64,000 nt of DNA, from the NCBI GenBank assembly GCA_014898415.1, contig RCTD01000004.1, positions 124,001-188,000 of the forward strand. Reading direction: 5' to 3'. This document shows positions 24,326-35,081 of the stretch, piece by piece. How positions within the stretch are numbered: the stretch's first letter is position 1; every line of letters begins with the position of its first letter. This DNA is from Stromatinia cepivora (lineage: Eukaryota > Ascomycota > Leotiomycetes > Helotiales > Sclerotiniaceae). Position numbers and translations under genes: made by a program. The notes under the pieces were generated by a model. The model had not been told where the DNA came from, did not search any database, and worked only from the letters and a program-made list of their open reading frames with translations.

Positions 24326-24740
24326 TCGAAACAGATGTATCCGATGGGGTAGTTGCTAATGTGTTATCACAATAATATAGCGAAGATTGATTTCCCGTAA
24401 CTTATTTCTTCAAAACTATGGTTATTGTTGAACTGAATTACAAAATTCATGATAAGGAAATACTATCAATCATTCGATCTCTCAATCATTGGAGAATGGA
24501 ATTTGTCGGTTCATTATATAAAATCAAGGTTTATACCGATCATAAGACTCTCGAATATTTCATGATTACTAAGATTTTCAATATCCGACAAGTTCGCTGG
24601 ACAAAAGTTCTAGTCGATTATAACTTCATCATTATATACCGTTTTGGAAAAGATAACCCTCTCGCTAACATTTTAATTTATCGAACTAACAAATTGGATC
24701 TCCAGAACTATACCAAGAAAAAGAATCGCTTCCAATAGTT
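24326..24740 (+). pseudogene. RNase H remnant
   Basis: Follows RT directly. Blocks resembling ETDVSDGVVANVLSQ, NYKIHDKEILSII and YTDHKTLEYFM are the usual RNase H motifs of Ty3/gypsy pol (D-A-S, E and TDH). Open piece 24418-24738; stops before and after. Confidence 0.85.
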
Positions 24741-24828
24741 TATTAAAGATAACCAAATTGATACCGAAATCATAAGAAAAACCTTACAAAAATATCACCC
24801 AGACGAAACAGCGATTATTAGTATCGAT

Positions 24829-25800
24829 TTGAATGAAATCGCTTTTCGATTCGATTTAATTAACTATATCATCGAAGCAAATAAAACTACAGATAGCTTA
24901 TTAACATTCAGAATACAAGTTATCCAAGGTTACAAGTATATATCACTCCAAAATGACCTTTTGCTCTACAATGATTACCTAATGATACCTGATATCGATA
25001 ATTTTCGAACTTATCTGATTCGTGAAACCCATAATTCCATTTCCATTGCTTATTCTGGTATAAACAAAACCTACCTTTTATTATCTCAACAATACTATTA
25101 ACCCAAAATGCATAATACTGTAATCAGATATATACACAATTATTATATTTGCAAACGCAGTTCCGTTCTATATGATCATACCTCTGGTTTATTGCATCCA
25201 TTTCCGATTCCTAATCGAGTATAGCAATACATCACTATGGATTATTACAGCTTTAATAAGGATAAATATGAATATAATAATATTTTAATCATTATTAATC
25301 GATTAATGAAGCAAGCTATCTTTATACTTTGTCACAAATCAATTGATACTCAAGCTCAAATATAATTATATCTCTATTATATATATCGATATTATAGTCC
25401 CCCTAATATTATAATATCGGATTATGATCCCTAATTTATATTACAATTCTGGAAGGAATTCAACCAAATCCTAAAAACCGATTTCAAATTATCTATTGTT
25501 CATCATCCTCAAATTGATGATCAAATTGAGATCTATAATTAATACCTTTAATAACGGTTAAAATCGTTTGTTAATTATTATTAAAACAATTGATCAGAAT
25601 TCCTATCTATGATGGATTATGTGTAATTTACTTTTCTATACAATTCCTTAGGAGGGTTCACACCCTACGAAACTTTATACGGGTATACATTGAAATGTAT
25701 ATGGGAATAGAAGGAAAACGTTAGTAAGTCAATAAACGATATGAATATGTATAATGCCTATATATATATAGAATGCAATAAATTAGTTTTTGTGTAAGCA
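24829..25800 (+). pseudogene. Integrase remnant
   Basis: The zinc-binding (HHCC) region is seen as ETHNSISIAYSGINKTYLL then a YYICKRSS block; one His and one Cys position read Tyr, both explained by C-to-T or G-to-A changes. The catalytic core follows (MDYYSF, IIISDYDP near 25410-25435) with many stops. A block resembling GGFTPYETLYGY at about 25650 matches the usual end of the core. Confidence 0.8.
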
Positions 25801-25812
25801 AAAGAAGATTTA

Positions 25813-26420
25813 TTGTATATCCAAGCCAAGATGTCGAAATCCATGAATGTTTATTGGTGTAAGATCGATTTCAATATCGGAGATTATATATGGTTCAATA
25901 TAAAGAGTTATTTTACCCAAAGATTATTCAAGAAGTTGAATTTCCCAATTCAAAGAAGATTCAAAATCATTAATCGATTTGAAAGCTCTTTCAAATTCGA
26001 ATTCCCGATTACAATGAAAATTCATTCTGTTTTCCCTTTAGATCGATTACACAAGGTATATAACGATCCTTTCCTTAATCAAATACTCGAATCATCTCTG
26101 CCTATTAATATAATTAGTAATTCGGAATGGGAAGTGGAAAAGGTTCTAATAATAAAAAAAGCACGAAAAACCTTATTATATAGAGTCTTATAGTTTAATA
26201 ATAATACCGATCTTATCTGGTATCTTATTTCCGATCTTAAAATATCATTATATTTCCTGTACGATTTTCATTTGGCCAATCCAACGTTGTCTGGTCCTTT
26301 TAATCGATTAATTGATTGGATAAAGCTTTATGAAAACGGAAAGGATAATTATAATCATATGGATGATAATTCATCTATAAAACTAAAGGAAAGAAAAGTA
26401 TTCTTCAATATAGCAGATTA
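25813..26420 (+). pseudogene. Integrase C-terminus and chromodomain remnant
   Basis: Open piece 25813-26193. It contains FPLDRLHKVYNDPF, where these proteins carry the FHVSLLRP-type motif, then EWEVEKVLIIKKAR at the start of a chromodomain. After one stop the text continues in frame with WYLISDLK and FHLANPTLSGP, the typical chromovirus C-terminal block. This domain normally targets integration to histone-marked chromatin. Confidence 0.8.
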
Positions 26421-27062
26421 GATATTATAATTTTATAATAATGTATATATATACAATCATAAAAGGATCGAAAATCTATACAAATTAAAGAGAATTTGAT
26501 TATATATATATATAGCCCGAACTCTATATAATAGACGAGCTGCCATTATCAAGACAATACGAAGGCAATATATTTCAAAAACTTATATTTATGATCATTT
26601 CAAAAATTATACAAAAGGAAGTTTGAATATAGTAAAAACGAAATATAATATCATCTTTATCGATTTCGTTCAATTTGATTGATTTGATCAATTTGGTCGA
26701 TTAATTTGATCAATTTCAGAATTAATCATATTAACCATCTATTATTATTATACCATAATTCAACCTTCTTCTCTTTTCTATTGAAACTTTTTCCTTTCAG
26801 AGATTCCTTAAATCAAGGAGAATACGAATCAATATTAATTTAATCAATTGATAAACGATTTGATCGATTTGATCAATTCATTTATCATTTTGATCAATTT
26901 GATTGATTAATTTGGTCAATTTGGTCAATTTCCAATAAATTGATCAAATCAACCAAAATGATCAATTTAATTGATTTAAAGTTTATAAACCTTTACAAAA
27001 CCTGATTTTCGATAAAATAGTAATAGAACAAAGGAGTGAAATATTCGAAGGCGAGTTTTTCC

Positions 27063-27076
27063 GAAGGGGGGGGTAA
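27063..27076 (+). other. Polypurine tract of the LTR element
   Basis: GAAGGGGGGGGTAA immediately before the 3' LTR. This is the expected primer site for plus-strand DNA synthesis, and a rare G-rich island in an AT-rich setting. Confidence 0.8.
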
Positions 27077-27358
27077 TATTATGAATCGTGAATTATAGGA
27101 GGTTAACCATATGATACCTTTTATTTCCTATATTTATTGATAAATTAATTGTCCATATATATGCATTATAATTCATACGATTTAGTATAGTAAAATGGTG
27201 ATCCTAATAATATATATGTATAATTCTGCAGTTTACGAATAGGTATTTGTGTATATATATTTAGTCGCTTTTTACAAGCCATAGTTCTTCAGTTGTAGAT
27301 TCTAAAGAACATAATTGACCCTGTTTATTCAGTTCTACTACGGCTCTTGTGCGTCACA
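27077..27358 (+). repeat. 3' LTR of Ty3/gypsy element (282 bp)
   Basis: Same length as the 5' LTR. Starts TATTATGAATCGTG and ends GTGCGTCACA. The inner (left) end is more AT-converted than the 5' LTR, while the outer (right) end keeps more G/C. Confidence 0.93.
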
Positions 27359-27363
27359 AGAAG
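27359..27363. repeat. Target-site duplication, right copy (AGAAG)
   Basis: Exact match to 20310-20314. Joining the flanks gives a purine-rich empty site (CACAGG, AGAAG, AGGAGG). Confidence 0.9.
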
Positions 27364-28678
27364 AGGAGGAAAGTGAGGGAGAGAGTTTCAAGATGAAAAT
27401 TATAACAAATACATTATATTATCCTTTTCATCTTATTTTTTCTAATCCAAGAATATTAGTTTATATCTATATATATATATAAAAAAGAATATACAGTACT
27501 AGACCACTTATACTAGTCGAAAGACTTTTTTATATCAAAACTCATCTACTTTAACAAATAATTATATTTATAATAATAATAAAAAGATCTTCAAAATTCA
27601 CAATTTCAGATATTTCAATCTAAATTAATAATTAAAAATTAGAAATTTATTTTTACGATTTTTCTGGATTATATAATCAAGATAGAAAATTAGTAAAGTA
27701 AATTAAGTCTGATTTTTGCGGGGAAAATTAAGAAAAATAAAACTTTCAATTTAAAACTATTATTATTCAATGAATAATTTTTGGGGGGTTTTGAAATTCA
27801 TTATATACAATCTTTTACATATAAATAATCAAAATTCTAAAGGAGTTTATTTATTGAATTCTCTATTATATTATAATATTCAAATGAAAACTATGTATTT
27901 TGGCTGTTTTTGGTGTAAGATTGGAGATCGATTAATATAAGTAGAGGGGTACTGTAAAAGATAAAGATATAAATATTAAATAGGAATGACGTTTATTACG
28001 TATTATTATTCTATGATAAAAATATCATCTATTGGGAGTTTGATGTGGAAAAGTGGTAAAAGTGGCAAGGGGTCCTGATGTTAACGATGGTAAGAATGAA
28101 TGATGAAGATGGTGAGAATAATGATAAAGATGGTGATGATGATGACAAGGAAAGGTGCGAGTGCGATATACAGAATAGGAAGAATAGGGAAAATAGGAAG
28201 AACAGGAAGAACAGGAAGAACAGGAAGAACATGAGGAACAATTCAAGAATTTTATTTCGGAAGATCACCCCGCATTTCAGAAGCTGGAAAGAAACATTTT
28301 TCAAAGAGACTGTTTGCATAAATTCACATGATGAGAAAAGACTATCATAATATTTTAATATCCGTGCAAATTGTATAATACCTGTAATTTTTGAGTGTTG
28401 ACTATCTTATTATCCTTCACAGACAAATCAAAAGTCAACAAACTTTAGTATCTCCCATAAACGCCCCCCATGTGCATACTGCAAACCCCCTGAATAAAAA
28501 AATGAAATGGAACCCCTGCACGCCTTGAAAGTGTATAGACCTGGACTTCCGACTTTCGGTTGGTAGCTGGGAACAGTAGAGAACTCCTAAGATGCCGAAG
28601 TAATCCACCACCAGCAAAGTTATGAACAACCCCCAAATCGCGACGGTATAATGATTTGGTTTGTATCCGATGAGTGGC
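27364..28678. other. AT-rich right flank, then SKP1 3' region
   Basis: Up to about 28020 the DNA is AT-rich without coding signal. 28080-28350 is normal in composition and holds an Asp/Lys/Asn-rich ORF caused by simple repeats. No gene supported. Confidence 0.45.
28171..28240 (+). repeat. 9-bp tandem repeat (AACAGGAAG-type)
   Basis: About seven imperfect copies of a purine-rich 9-mer (AATAGGAAG changing to AACAGGAAG). The unit length keeps frames open on both strands, so the overlapping ORFs are artefacts. Confidence 0.9.
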
Positions 28679-29391
28679 TTAGCGATCCTCAGCCCACTCG
28701 TTCTCACGGCGGATTTGCTCCTCCTCCTCGGGGGTGAAGTCATTGGTGATGTTGAAGGTCTTTCGGATCTCCTCTGGTGACTTTCCCTTGATCATGTTTG
28801 CGACGGTCTTACATCCAACATCGAGAAGGGCCTTGATGTCAAGATAATTGGCGGCCTATTGGTGAATTGTTAGAATGATCAAATCATTTCATATTTGAAG
28901 TGTATATAACTTACAAGGATGATCTCGAACAACATCTCTTGGTCAACTTGCATGAACTTTTGATCCCATTCCTCAATATCAGTGGTCTTCTTGCGACTAT
29001 CAGAATCGTCATCGGGATTTGGAGCTGGGTCGTGCTTGTGGTGTTCAGCCCACTCAATAACCTTGCGGAGAACGGCCTCATTGACCTATAAGGGAATAAA
29101 ACTGTTAGATTGATACTAATAAGATTAAATGCGAAATGATGTCAGAATGTAGACTTACGTTAGGAATAGGAACTGGAGTGGAAAGAACACCATCTCCGAG
29201 ATCCTCCAACATGTTCTTGATCAACATGGATCGCTCTGCGACAGTACGATCTATTGGTAAAGTCAGTATGGGCGCATTTAATCTGGTCTGCAGCTATCGC
29301 AATTTGCAGGCAGGCGGGGTAACTTACCAACTGTAATGGAGGCATTGTCATTGCTGACGAGAATAATACTTGTGGTAGTACCTTCAGACAT
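28679..29391 (-). CDS. SKP1: SKP1, SCF ubiquitin ligase adaptor, 167 aa
   Basis: Four exons: complement(join(28679..28855, 28915..29085, 29159..29250, 29328..29391)), 504 nt, GT-AG introns of 59-77 bp. Skp1 links cullin to F-box proteins in SCF complexes. The N-terminal BTB/POZ-like part has [20 protein letters not shown] and the linker [20 protein letters not shown]. The C-terminal F-box-binding half has [18 protein letters not shown], then [14 protein letters not shown], and ends ENEWAEDR, matching the invariant Skp1 tail. Called sconC in Aspergillus. It is probably essential and constitutive. Confidence 0.97.
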
Positions 29392-29556
29392 TTTGAAAGA
29401 TGAAATATTCTTTGTGTTGATGTAATTTGAAGAGTTGCGGTATTTTGTTTAAGTTGTTCTGTTAAGTTTGTTTGTTTGTGGAGTTGTTGGTTTGTTTGTG
29501 AATGGGAAGAGGAACTGAATGGGATTTTGATGGTGACTTTATGTCAAGCCTTGTTA

Positions 29557-29632
29557 TCGCTTAAAGTAACTCCACCCCAGTTAAAAGGCCGTAGTCGCTT
29601 AAAGTAACTCCACCCCAGTTAAAAGGCCGTAG
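29557..29632 (+). repeat. Perfect 38-bp tandem duplication in the SKP1 promoter
   Basis: Two identical adjacent 38-bp copies (29557-29594 and 29595-29632) starting TCGCTTAAAGTAACTCC, 166-241 bp upstream of the SKP1 start codon. No mismatch between copies, so the event is recent or selected. Confidence 0.97.
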
Positions 29633-30633
29633 GTATTTTATTTTTATTAGTACTGCTTCTAACCTCTAGTATCTCCTTTGGTAAGCCTCCAAAAATCATT
29701 AATCACATCATTATTAAGAGGCTAGAATGGTACGGCATTTGGTGCATGATGGAAATTTAAAGAGTCTAATTTAAAAAGTCAAAGAGTACCTGGGTCGTAG
29801 GTGTGAATGACTGTATAGATAGATGATAGATGATAGATTGAGTATGGAGAACAATTGGTTGCCTAAAATCCTGGTGATTTGAGTCATACGAAAATGCATA
29901 TAAATGCATATGAATGGCAAAGCAAAAGCAGTCAACCTTGCCTTTTCTGAATTGTACTTGTACACAGTTTCCAGATAGTCAGATTCTATATAGAAGCATC
30001 TATAGTGGATTAGCGCTTTCCTATTTTTATCATTCGAAGTAGGTGCTGCCTTATGGAAACGCTGAAGCTTGGATCCAGATGCGCACTGTGGTAACTTAAT
30101 GATTTCCTTATTGGTAGAAAGGCTTTTTCTATGAATTTTCAGCCTTGTCTGGTTTAACCTTTCTCCGTTCGAGTTTATAAAGACTGGGCTACCTCCGTAT
30201 AGAGAATGAAGCACGACTCGAATAAATATCGATTTGGAAGTATGGATTTGGGGGATTATGGCAAATGTAGGTATAGATTCATCTAACTTAGAGAGAGATA
30301 ATTTATTAGAAGACAAGTAGAACGTATTTTAAAACACTAGATTATGATGTTATAGAACATACGAGCGCATTAGTCATCGATTCTATTAAACTTAGGTTAG
30401 ATGCTAAACTACCCTTGTACAATATTTCTTTCTCTACGGAGTAACATCTCGGTAATGAATATGATTGGTCAGCCCACTCCAAAACTCCTGTTGCTCCGAT
30501 TCACTGATCTCCGTCAAAATTCATACCCCAATGCCATCCCTGAAGTGGAAAATAAAATAAAATAGAGGCAATAGGTAACACGACTTTCAACCGTTTCCGT
30601 TTCGAAAGCAGCAACCTCCCCATATTTCTCTAT

Positions 30634-30681
30634 TTCTCAATTTCTCATTTCTCATTTCTCATTTCTCATTTCTCATTTCTC
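30634..30681 (+). repeat. Short tandem repeat (TTTCTCAT)n
   Basis: About five or six copies of an 8-bp pyrimidine-rich unit upstream of SMP3. Confidence 0.85.
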
Positions 30682-30852
30682 ATACTTAATCAGAGTTTGA
30701 CTGTCCCTTGGTTCTTTTTCCAATTCTCCAATTCCAATGACCTCTTCCTCTGTTATTATCTTTCTATCGCGTTTGCGAATACTTTTTTAATTTAATGCAA
30801 TTCTTCTTCATATTCTCATTCTTCATGCGTATGCCATAGGTAAAAATTCAAA

Positions 30853-32672
30853 ATGCCTTTCTTCAGGCGTACATACTTGTTTCTCCTTCTTTTACGACTT
30901 TGGTTTGCAATTTCTCCCAGTTACCTACATCCTGATGAGAATTTTCAAGGTCCAGAGGTTATAGCTGGTAAGTTTTATATGATTTCATAGCTTTCACTAG
31001 CTCCCGCAGATGTATGAGATCATCACATCTGTAAAAGGGGAGTCCTTGTATGAAATCAAAAGAAACAGCTTCAGGTTATGTCTGCTAACAACCTGCAGGT
31101 CAAATCTTCAGCTATCCCGTCAAGTTAACCTGGGAATTCACATCCGAGAATCCCATTCGAAGTGTCTTCCCATTATGGCCTATATACGGTCTGCCAATGC
31201 TCCTCCTTCGATGGCTCTGGATAGGGAATGGAAATGATGGCGAAATACCTCCAATAGCTGTGTTTTTGGCCTTGCGCCTCTTGATGTTGACTTTGAGCTT
31301 TGTGCTCGAGGATTGGGCTATCCATGAATTGGTTGGATCTCCGCGACATCGAAAAATAGCCGTCTTGCTCGTGGCATCTTCGTACGTTACCTGGACATAT
31401 CAGACCCATACATTTTCGAACTCGATTGAGACATTGGCAGTCGCATGGAGTCTCGTTTTGATACAAAGAATTGCGGAAGCTAAGGTAGGAAAATATGGAA
31501 CACATGTCAGAATTTGGGATTTGAAGCTGATGGTTGCAGAAACATTCTTCCGTATTACCATGCGGAATTCTTGCATTCGTTGTGGTCTTTGGGGTATTCA
31601 ATCGCATTACCTTTCCTGCCTTTCTTTTCATTCCTGGTCTTCGTTTGTTACCACATTTCATAAGAAAGTAAGATATTTCAGCCCACCGAAGATGCTCTTG
31701 CTAATCTTGCACAGACCTCTTTCGCTCATTTCGATGATGTTTTTTGGTAGTCTTGCTACATTTATCGCAATCTGTTTGGATACGAATTTCTACGCCAAGG
31801 TTCCTGTCACCTGGTCCTATCTTTTTTCTCATCCTACAATAACACCACTTAACAATTTCAAGTACAATCTTGCCACAGACAATCTTGCACTTCACGGCCT
31901 ACATCCATGGTATCAACATAGTCTAATAAATCTCCCACAACTATTGGGACCTGCCACACTACTTCTCTTCTTACAACCTTTGGCTTCTCTCCGTCTTTTC
32001 TCTGCCATCTCGGGTGTTGTTGTTCTTTCATTCTTCAAACACCAAGAGGCACGTTTTTTGCTTCCAACGATTCCCTTAATATTATCATCTATAAAACTAC
32101 CAAAAAAACAAATTCCTTTGCGCATCTGGGGCGGTTTGTGGATTTCCTTTAATGTGTTACTAGGTCTTTTGATGGGCGCATACCATCAGGGAGGAGTTGT
32201 CCCAACTCAAGTTTTCTTGAGTAAACAACTAGACGCCACTCACGCTATCTGGTGGAAAACATATAGTCCACCAATCTGGCTATTGAATGGCAAAAATGAA
32301 GTGCTCGACACTCATGATCTCATGGGCATCAAAGGAGAGCTCATGATAGAAGAGCTTATCAAACTAGCAACTTGTCTTCCAAAATCCGGAGAAGAGCTTG
32401 CAGAAGCTACCTATCTTATCGCACCCACATCTGCCACTTTCCTGGACAAATATACGGCAAATCAAACAGATCTGTATTTTGAGGAGGTATGGAGATATCA
32501 GAAACATTTCAATCTGGATGATATGGATTTTGGGGATGATGGATTCTGGAGTACGATTACAAGGGTGATTGGGAGGAGAGGAATTGCGGCATGGAGAGTT
32601 ACGGTGGATTGTCCTGGAGAAAAGAAGGATATGGAAAAAGTGGAAGATATCTTGGGGGGGCGGAGACAGTAG
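30853..32672 (+). CDS. SMP3: GPI mannosyltransferase 4 (Smp3/PIG-Z type, GT22), 528 aa
   Basis: Four exons: 30853..30967, 31099..31484, 31540..31667, 31715..32672, 1587 nt. Smp3 adds the fourth, alpha-1,2-linked mannose to GPI precursors in the ER; this is essential in fungi. The hydrophobic N-terminus is followed by the luminal catalytic motif HPDENFQ (26-32), diagnostic of GT22/GT-C mannosyltransferases, then [15 protein letters not shown]. Multiple membrane helices follow (for example [13 protein letters not shown]). The exon 3 block [12 protein letters not shown] and the motif [18 protein letters not shown] also match the family. Exon 3 is read in a different frame from the continuous ORF that runs over introns 2 and 3; family similarity clearly supports the spliced reading. 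Confidence 0.94.
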
Positions 32673-33530
32673 TTAGGAGTGGAGAGTCTAAATAAAATGT
32701 TCCTTTGTTCTTCATCTCAGAATAGCACTATTTTGATATTGCGCTATGAAGTATAAGCAGAAATGAGTGGGTGGTGACTAGGAGATCATAACTCACTCAT
32801 ACCCCTTCTTGACTTATCAGTACGGGTTTTTCTTCTTTCACATTTCACATTTATACACTCATTTGTCAATGTTTCAACCGATACTGTCTGAGGTATTCCC
32901 TATACATTGGAAATCCTCCCCAGGAGCTCGATGTACATGAGTAGGTAGATTTACGGGAGAAAGGTCCTCATGTTAGGATGCCACTAGTAAAGTTCATCGA
33001 GTCACCAGTGGTGTACGGATTCATAACCCGATTTTCAAAGTTGAATGTTACGGTGTCTTGGTATTACCCGTTTATATACTGCAAGGCTTGATTGAAGCAT
33101 TCGATAGATAAACGAACTACCCAATTTGATAGAAGCAATTGAAATTTGGAAGTGGTTTTATGAATACGGCATGGTCAAATCTCATAAATCTATCTTGTAA
33201 TTCTTTTCATTCATTTACATTACTCATTTTCGTTGTCGTGGTGATTTTCATTGGTTGATACCTGCTACTTGTTTAGTGAACTTTTCCTCTTTTTTCACTA
33301 CTTGGTAGGTATCGAGTTTGAGCAGTTACCTACTTACTATTTAGGTACTTGCACATCCATCTTTCACGTATCTTTCTGCAAATTTTACAACGCCAGATCC
33401 TCAATCTCCACGTCCAAACCTCACCACTAATATCCATCCAGCCTGAACGGGAATTTGGAAATCGACAAACAAAAGCAAAAGGATCGCGCGGATCTGTATA
33501 AACTTCAAACAATGAAACAAAATTCCACAA
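32673..33530. other. Intergenic, nothing recognised
   Basis: 3' flank of SMP3 and upstream region of the F-box remnant. No coding signal, repeat or RNA gene seen. Confidence 0.4.
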
Positions 33531-33990
33531 TGACGTTTCTCGATCTTTCCAACGAACTTATTAGGGAAATTATCTCACACTCGGTTTCGCGCGAGTTGCT
33601 ATCTGCTCAATTCATTTGCAACTCCTCATTTGTATCCCACCATTACCTGCAATAGCAATTTAGATGACAAATAGCACTTCTCTCTTCCTTCGCACTATGC
33701 TCAATCATCCAGATCTTGCAAAACTCCGGAAATCTTCCATTGCTCGGCGATATTTGAAGATATTCGGCTGTCACTTGGAGATCTCTCCTGCGTCGCATGG
33801 AATTTCATTTGGATCAAGGTTAACGAAGCCCGAACCATCGGTGAAGAGGCCCGTTCCTGTATCGATATATCCTTAAGTCTTGGGTCTTAGGTCCGAAAGA
33901 TATTTGGGATATGCCAGTGATGCCATCTATCATAGCACTTATTATTTGTCTTCTGCCCTGTTTGAAGGAGTTCCTTATGATTAACTGGTA
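33531..33990 (+). pseudogene. F-box protein remnant
   Basis: Starts MTFLDLSNELIREIISHSV, an N-terminal F-box (L-x-L-P/S-x-E-L-I). It hits a stop after 42 codons. Later pieces resume in other frames: TSLFLRTMLNHPDLAKL (33673-33720), then IIALIICLLPCLKEFL (about 33930-33980), phrases typical of fungal F-box/LRR proteins (the border and ALLLxLLPNLKxL motifs). Multiple frameshifts and stops and the short length show a decayed gene. Intact relatives would bind Skp1, whose gene lies 4 kb away, but the neighbourhood is probably coincidental. Confidence 0.6.
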
Positions 33991-35081
33991 AGATGATCGT
34001 GGATCCATTCTTGGAACCTCCGTTTGTACGTGCCTTGTAATGAGAATGATACGAGCAACAGGTGCACCAAACCTTCCCTCCCCTCCAACACATTCTCCTC
34101 AGTCTCAAAAATCTAGAGCACCAGTAGAGTTAACAAACCACAAGAGTGGCTCCTGCAATGAACTCGAGAAAATAATTAATCAGACAGTCAGATGGAAAGA
34201 TAAGCTGGCTCCGAATCTCAAGTATGAATATAATACGCAAACAAACTGATTAATTATCCTATACCGCAAAAACTGAAAGGAAGCGGTTTGATTTGATTGA
34301 GGGATGTAGGGAAATTGGGCTGGGGGGGGGGGGGGGGGTGGGATTAAGTTTACTATATATTTTGAGTGGTGAAATTGGATGATTTGATTCGTCTTTCGAT
34401 TAATTATAAGAATTGTGGTTTAAGTACTAGTGGATTATATAAGGTTTTCTTTTCTTTTCTTTTTCATTATACAGCGTTAATTTAAGCATTGCACTAGCAG
34501 AAATAAATGGAAGATTAATTTGCAGAATTTCTGTCAAGTAATCTTACCAACTACAGATACAAACGACTTTACCTTATTCACCGCGGAAATGTCTTTGAAA
34601 GAATCGCAATCACAACACATCACAACACAACACAACTCACAACCATCAGCACCCCCAAGAAGTAAAACCACGCGCTCAAATGCCAGTGACATCTGCGGGT
34701 ATATTATACGGTATATTATATAACTAACAATCGTACAGATGCTTCGGGATCCCCCCGGGGTTAGAATCTCATCACTTACTCATCTCTATCATACATGTGT
34801 GTTTATAATCCCACTTTAGTTTCGTCAAACAAAAATAGGTGATTTTTGCCTCCTGAAATGCATCTTGGCACTTCTGTTTCTTCTTGCTTGGTCTGTTGGC
34901 GGGGGTTTTAGAGTTTGATGTGCTGGGGTGGTGTATTTTGTAGAATCTCAACCTTATGTCTCTGTCTTGATCCTTAAAAACCAAAGGCGGAAATTCATAG
35001 GGAATGTCGGACCCCAATAATCGGTATTGGGTAGCGTAGCACCGCCAAAAATCCACTCCCTATTCACCATAATAACAAATC
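33991..35081. other. Intergenic with a long G tract
   Basis: Holds a run of 17 G at 34322-34338 and AT-rich DNA to 34480. A minus-strand ORF at 34772-35056 (94 aa) next to the 14-3-3-like gene shows no family and is not called. Confidence 0.45.
34322..34338 (+). repeat. Poly-G tract (17 G)
   Basis: Uninterrupted 17 G followed by TGGG; can form a G-quadruplex and is prone to length change and assembly error. Confidence 0.9.

Larger units (their letters stand above)
20315..27358 (+). mobile_element. RIP-degraded Ty3/gypsy LTR retrotransposon, chromovirus type (7044 bp)
   Basis: Complete in structure: equal 282-bp LTRs, 5-bp TSD AGAAG, purine-rich tract before the 3' LTR, and gag-pol order protease, reverse transcriptase, RNase H, integrase, C-terminal chromodomain. 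The coding part has dozens of stops and no long ORF. Base composition is very AT-rich, and LTR differences are only C/T and G/A, which fits RIP. The order RT-RNaseH-integrase places it in Ty3/gypsy (Metaviridae) and the chromodomain-like tail in the chromoviruses; Boty-type elements of Botrytis are a possible relative but this was not tested. The element is not autonomous now. Confidence 0.93.
29392..30852. other. Intergenic between SKP1 and SMP3
   Basis: Divergent promoter region. It holds a 38-bp duplication (29557-29632) and a TTTCTCAT repeat (30634-30681). A 181-aa minus-strand ORF at 29771-30316 has no recognisable domain, no introns and odd composition, and is not called. Confidence 0.45.

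Noticed and set aside
28029..28350. Asp/Asn/Lys-rich ORF and its Ser/Phe-rich antisense partners
   Set aside because: Low complexity from tandem purine repeats; no domain, no splice logic.
29551..29640. CRISPR-like repeat
   Set aside because: Only two adjacent copies with no spacer, in a eukaryotic promoter.
29771..30316. 181-aa minus-strand ORF
   Set aside because: No recognisable domain, odd composition, lies in a divergent promoter region.
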